Shown here one piece after another: positions 62,636-64,000 of a DNA stretch of 64,000 nt. Source of the DNA: Siphonodentalium dalli (Eukaryota > Mollusca > Scaphopoda > Gadilida > Siphonodentaliidae); contig CP136061.1 in the NCBI GenBank assembly GCA_032622095.1, positions 173,995,692 to 174,059,691 on the forward strand. The letters are read 5' to 3'. Position numbers and translations under genes: made by a program. The notes under the pieces were generated by a model that saw only the letters and a list, made by a program, of their open reading frames with translations, was not told where the DNA came from and searched no databases. Each line of letters opens with the position of its first letter. Position 1 is the stretch's first letter.

Positions 62636-63016
62636 TGGGATTTTCACCTTGCTCTATTAAACAAACAATTTTTTTTTTTTTAAACATGTTATAAAATTTG
62701 AAAAAAGTTACACCATAATAACATCTGCAGTTATGAAACTTTAATCTTTTAATGAAATTACAGAAATATTGCATTACCCACCCCCCTCCCACATGGCACA
62801 GACCCATCCCCCCACCCTGCACCCAACCAACATCCCTTCCAACCGATATCATTTCCAACTTCCAACTTTAATACCTGTTCTATCCAGAAGCAGATATATC
62901 TGCAGAGAGACAGAGAGAGACACAGGTCATTAATCTAGATTAGAATAATATATGTCATCTGGCAGCTTGTGTAAACAACACTGCTAGCAAATTAAAACAA
63001 ACTGCCTGAATTTAGT
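62636..63016. other. No gene seen
   Basis: T-rich then C-rich (CCCACCCCCCTCCC at about 62778), with a short (GAGA)n at 62906-62922. The minus-strand frame 62565-62858 is low complexity. Confidence 0.5.
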
Positions 63017-63429
63017 GTGTCTGACATTTGCAGAATGAGGTCCCCAGAGGGTGAATTTAGTGTTGCTACCCCATACAGCAGGCTAGCATCACCAAATACA
63101 ATCTCCAGGGACCTAATTCTGCTTTATATAGGCATCATTTTCTGTGAAGTATCTTAAGTATAAAATTTTAATTTTGTTTTAGTTTTTGACCTTTTCCCTT
63201 CTGTTCAGTTTCTATGTTCCCCTATTTGCAGAAGATAAAATGCATAATTGAGGTGCCCAATGGGTGTGCATTACAAACTTCAACTGTAGAACTTCAATCT
63301 GTACCTAGGTTTCCCATGGCTGTTGAGGCCTAATCAGACTGAAGGTGAATCCGGTGATGCTAGCCCACCTTGTGGAATATTGTCATTAAATTAACCTTCT
63401 GGGGACCTCATTCTGCAAATGTCAGACAC
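63017..63429. mobile_element. GTGTCTGACATTTGC MITE, ~410 bp
   Basis: The left terminus GTGTCTGACATTTGCAGAAT continues with GAGGTCCCCAGAGGGTGAAT. The right end is its inverse with two mismatches (CTGGGGACCTCATTCTGC, AAATGTCAGACAC). A partial second copy is at 63855-63960 with both inner arms. No coding sequence. Confidence 0.82.
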
Positions 63430-63499
63430 TACATTCAGACTTGGCTGGCATATTATTTTCTTAACCACCGCTTATCCAGATGAAATAAAAAAAATAAAA

Positions 63500-63850
63500 A
63501 TTGGGGGTATATTGGATTGAATTTGTCTTCTGTCTGTCAGGTGGTCCTTCCATCCGTCTGTCTGTTGGGATGTCTATCCATCCGTCTATCAACAATTGTT
63601 TTCTTCTTCATATTAAAGACCAAATATGTTTATATATATCAGTGGGCATGTTCCCTAGGAGACTCACAATCAGATCTGTTCAAATAAGTTCATCAGATCA
63701 TAGGTGCGAAGCTAGGGCCATAACTCTTTACCTCCATAGTAAATCTTAAAATAATTTCTTCTCAAGAACCGTTGAGCCTATATTAGGTTATATTTGGTAT
63801 GGATGGGCCTTGGGTGACCGGGTTCAGATTTGTTCAAATGGGATCATTTT
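63500..63850 (+). repeat. Diverged TTAGCTCACC-family-like repeat
   Basis: GGGGGTATATTGGATTGAAT, CCATCCGTCTGTCTG, then units with TTCCCTAGGAGACTCACAAT, GATCTGTTCAAAT, GGGCCATAACTCTTT and TATTTGGTATGGATGGG, parallel to 62340-62620. Confidence 0.65.
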
Positions 63851-64000
63851 TAGGAAATGAGGTCCTCAGAGGGTGAATTCGTTGATGCTATTCCACCTTG
63901 GGGAATAGTGTCATTAAATTCACCTTTTGGGGACCTCATTCTGCAAAGGTCAGACATACTAAATACAGACTTGGCTGTTCCAATATTATTTTCTTAACCA
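63851..64000. repeat. Partial second GTGTCTGAC MITE copy
   Basis: AATGAGGTCCTCAGAGGGTG and CACCTTTTGGGGACCTCATT-CTGC are the inverted inner arms. The sequence after them (CAGACTTGGCTG..TATTATTTTCTTAACCA) repeats 63436-63466, so the downstream flank was copied with it. Confidence 0.7.

Noticed and set aside
50126-64000. Next MDN1 exon (expected 'LSPALRNRF' arginine-finger segment)
   Set aside because: I looked for it after exon d and found no matching reading. It is presumably beyond the window.

Overview
The window looks like one stretch of an animal nuclear genome: AT-rich, with no operons or ribosome binding sites, split genes with GT-AG introns, and a very high load of transposon-derived repeats. 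The only host gene I can support is MDN1 (midasin/Rea1, the giant dynein-like AAA+ ATPase of 60S ribosome maturation). It is seen as four consecutive internal exons on the + strand: 6176-6323, 21710-21989, 37686-37818 and 49856-50125. Splice phases agree at all three junctions (1, 2, 0). The joined protein reads without a gap from the tail of one AAA+ module into the next, through Walker A (completed across a junction), Walker B and sensor 1. The three complete introns are about 15.4, 15.7 and 12.0 kb. The exons before and after these four are not in the window.

Almost everything else is mobile DNA in the introns. (1) Tandem-repeat-cored elements: a ~160 bp unit repeated few to ~35 times between a 5' hairpin and a 3' end with a GTGTC-ATT-GACAC hairpin (2541-5764, 10138-15870, 38337-38990, 44776-47020, 58819-59788). 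They resemble the pearl/Helentron-type elements with central repeats described in bivalves. At least five further families share this plan and a CAAATTTGGTATG-like word. (2) TIR elements with TAA/TTA target duplications, PIF/Harbinger-like: 19498-20557, 39453-44039 and 51032-53533, with a relative at 22218-24603. (3) A clean hAT MITE with an 8 bp duplication (30096-30627). (4) Other TIR or foldback elements, a decayed LINE (58621-60780) and several recent tandem duplications.

The repeat style (pearl-like arrays, TTAGCTCACCTGAGAC-type termini) suggests a lophotrochozoan, most likely a mollusc and perhaps a bivalve. This is inference from repeats, not from a gene tree.

Nested insertions give a relative history. 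A pearl-like element sits inside another repeat family (2541-5764). One sits inside the LINE. A third itself carries an insertion (38647-38911). Two GGCC-tipped elements are nested in each other and in an older repeat (19091-20814). I found no transposase, no tRNA or rRNA gene, no CRISPR array and no complete second protein-coding gene. The most unusual signal is that several TIR families carry family-specific short words repeated near both ends in the same strand orientation, although their termini are inverted.
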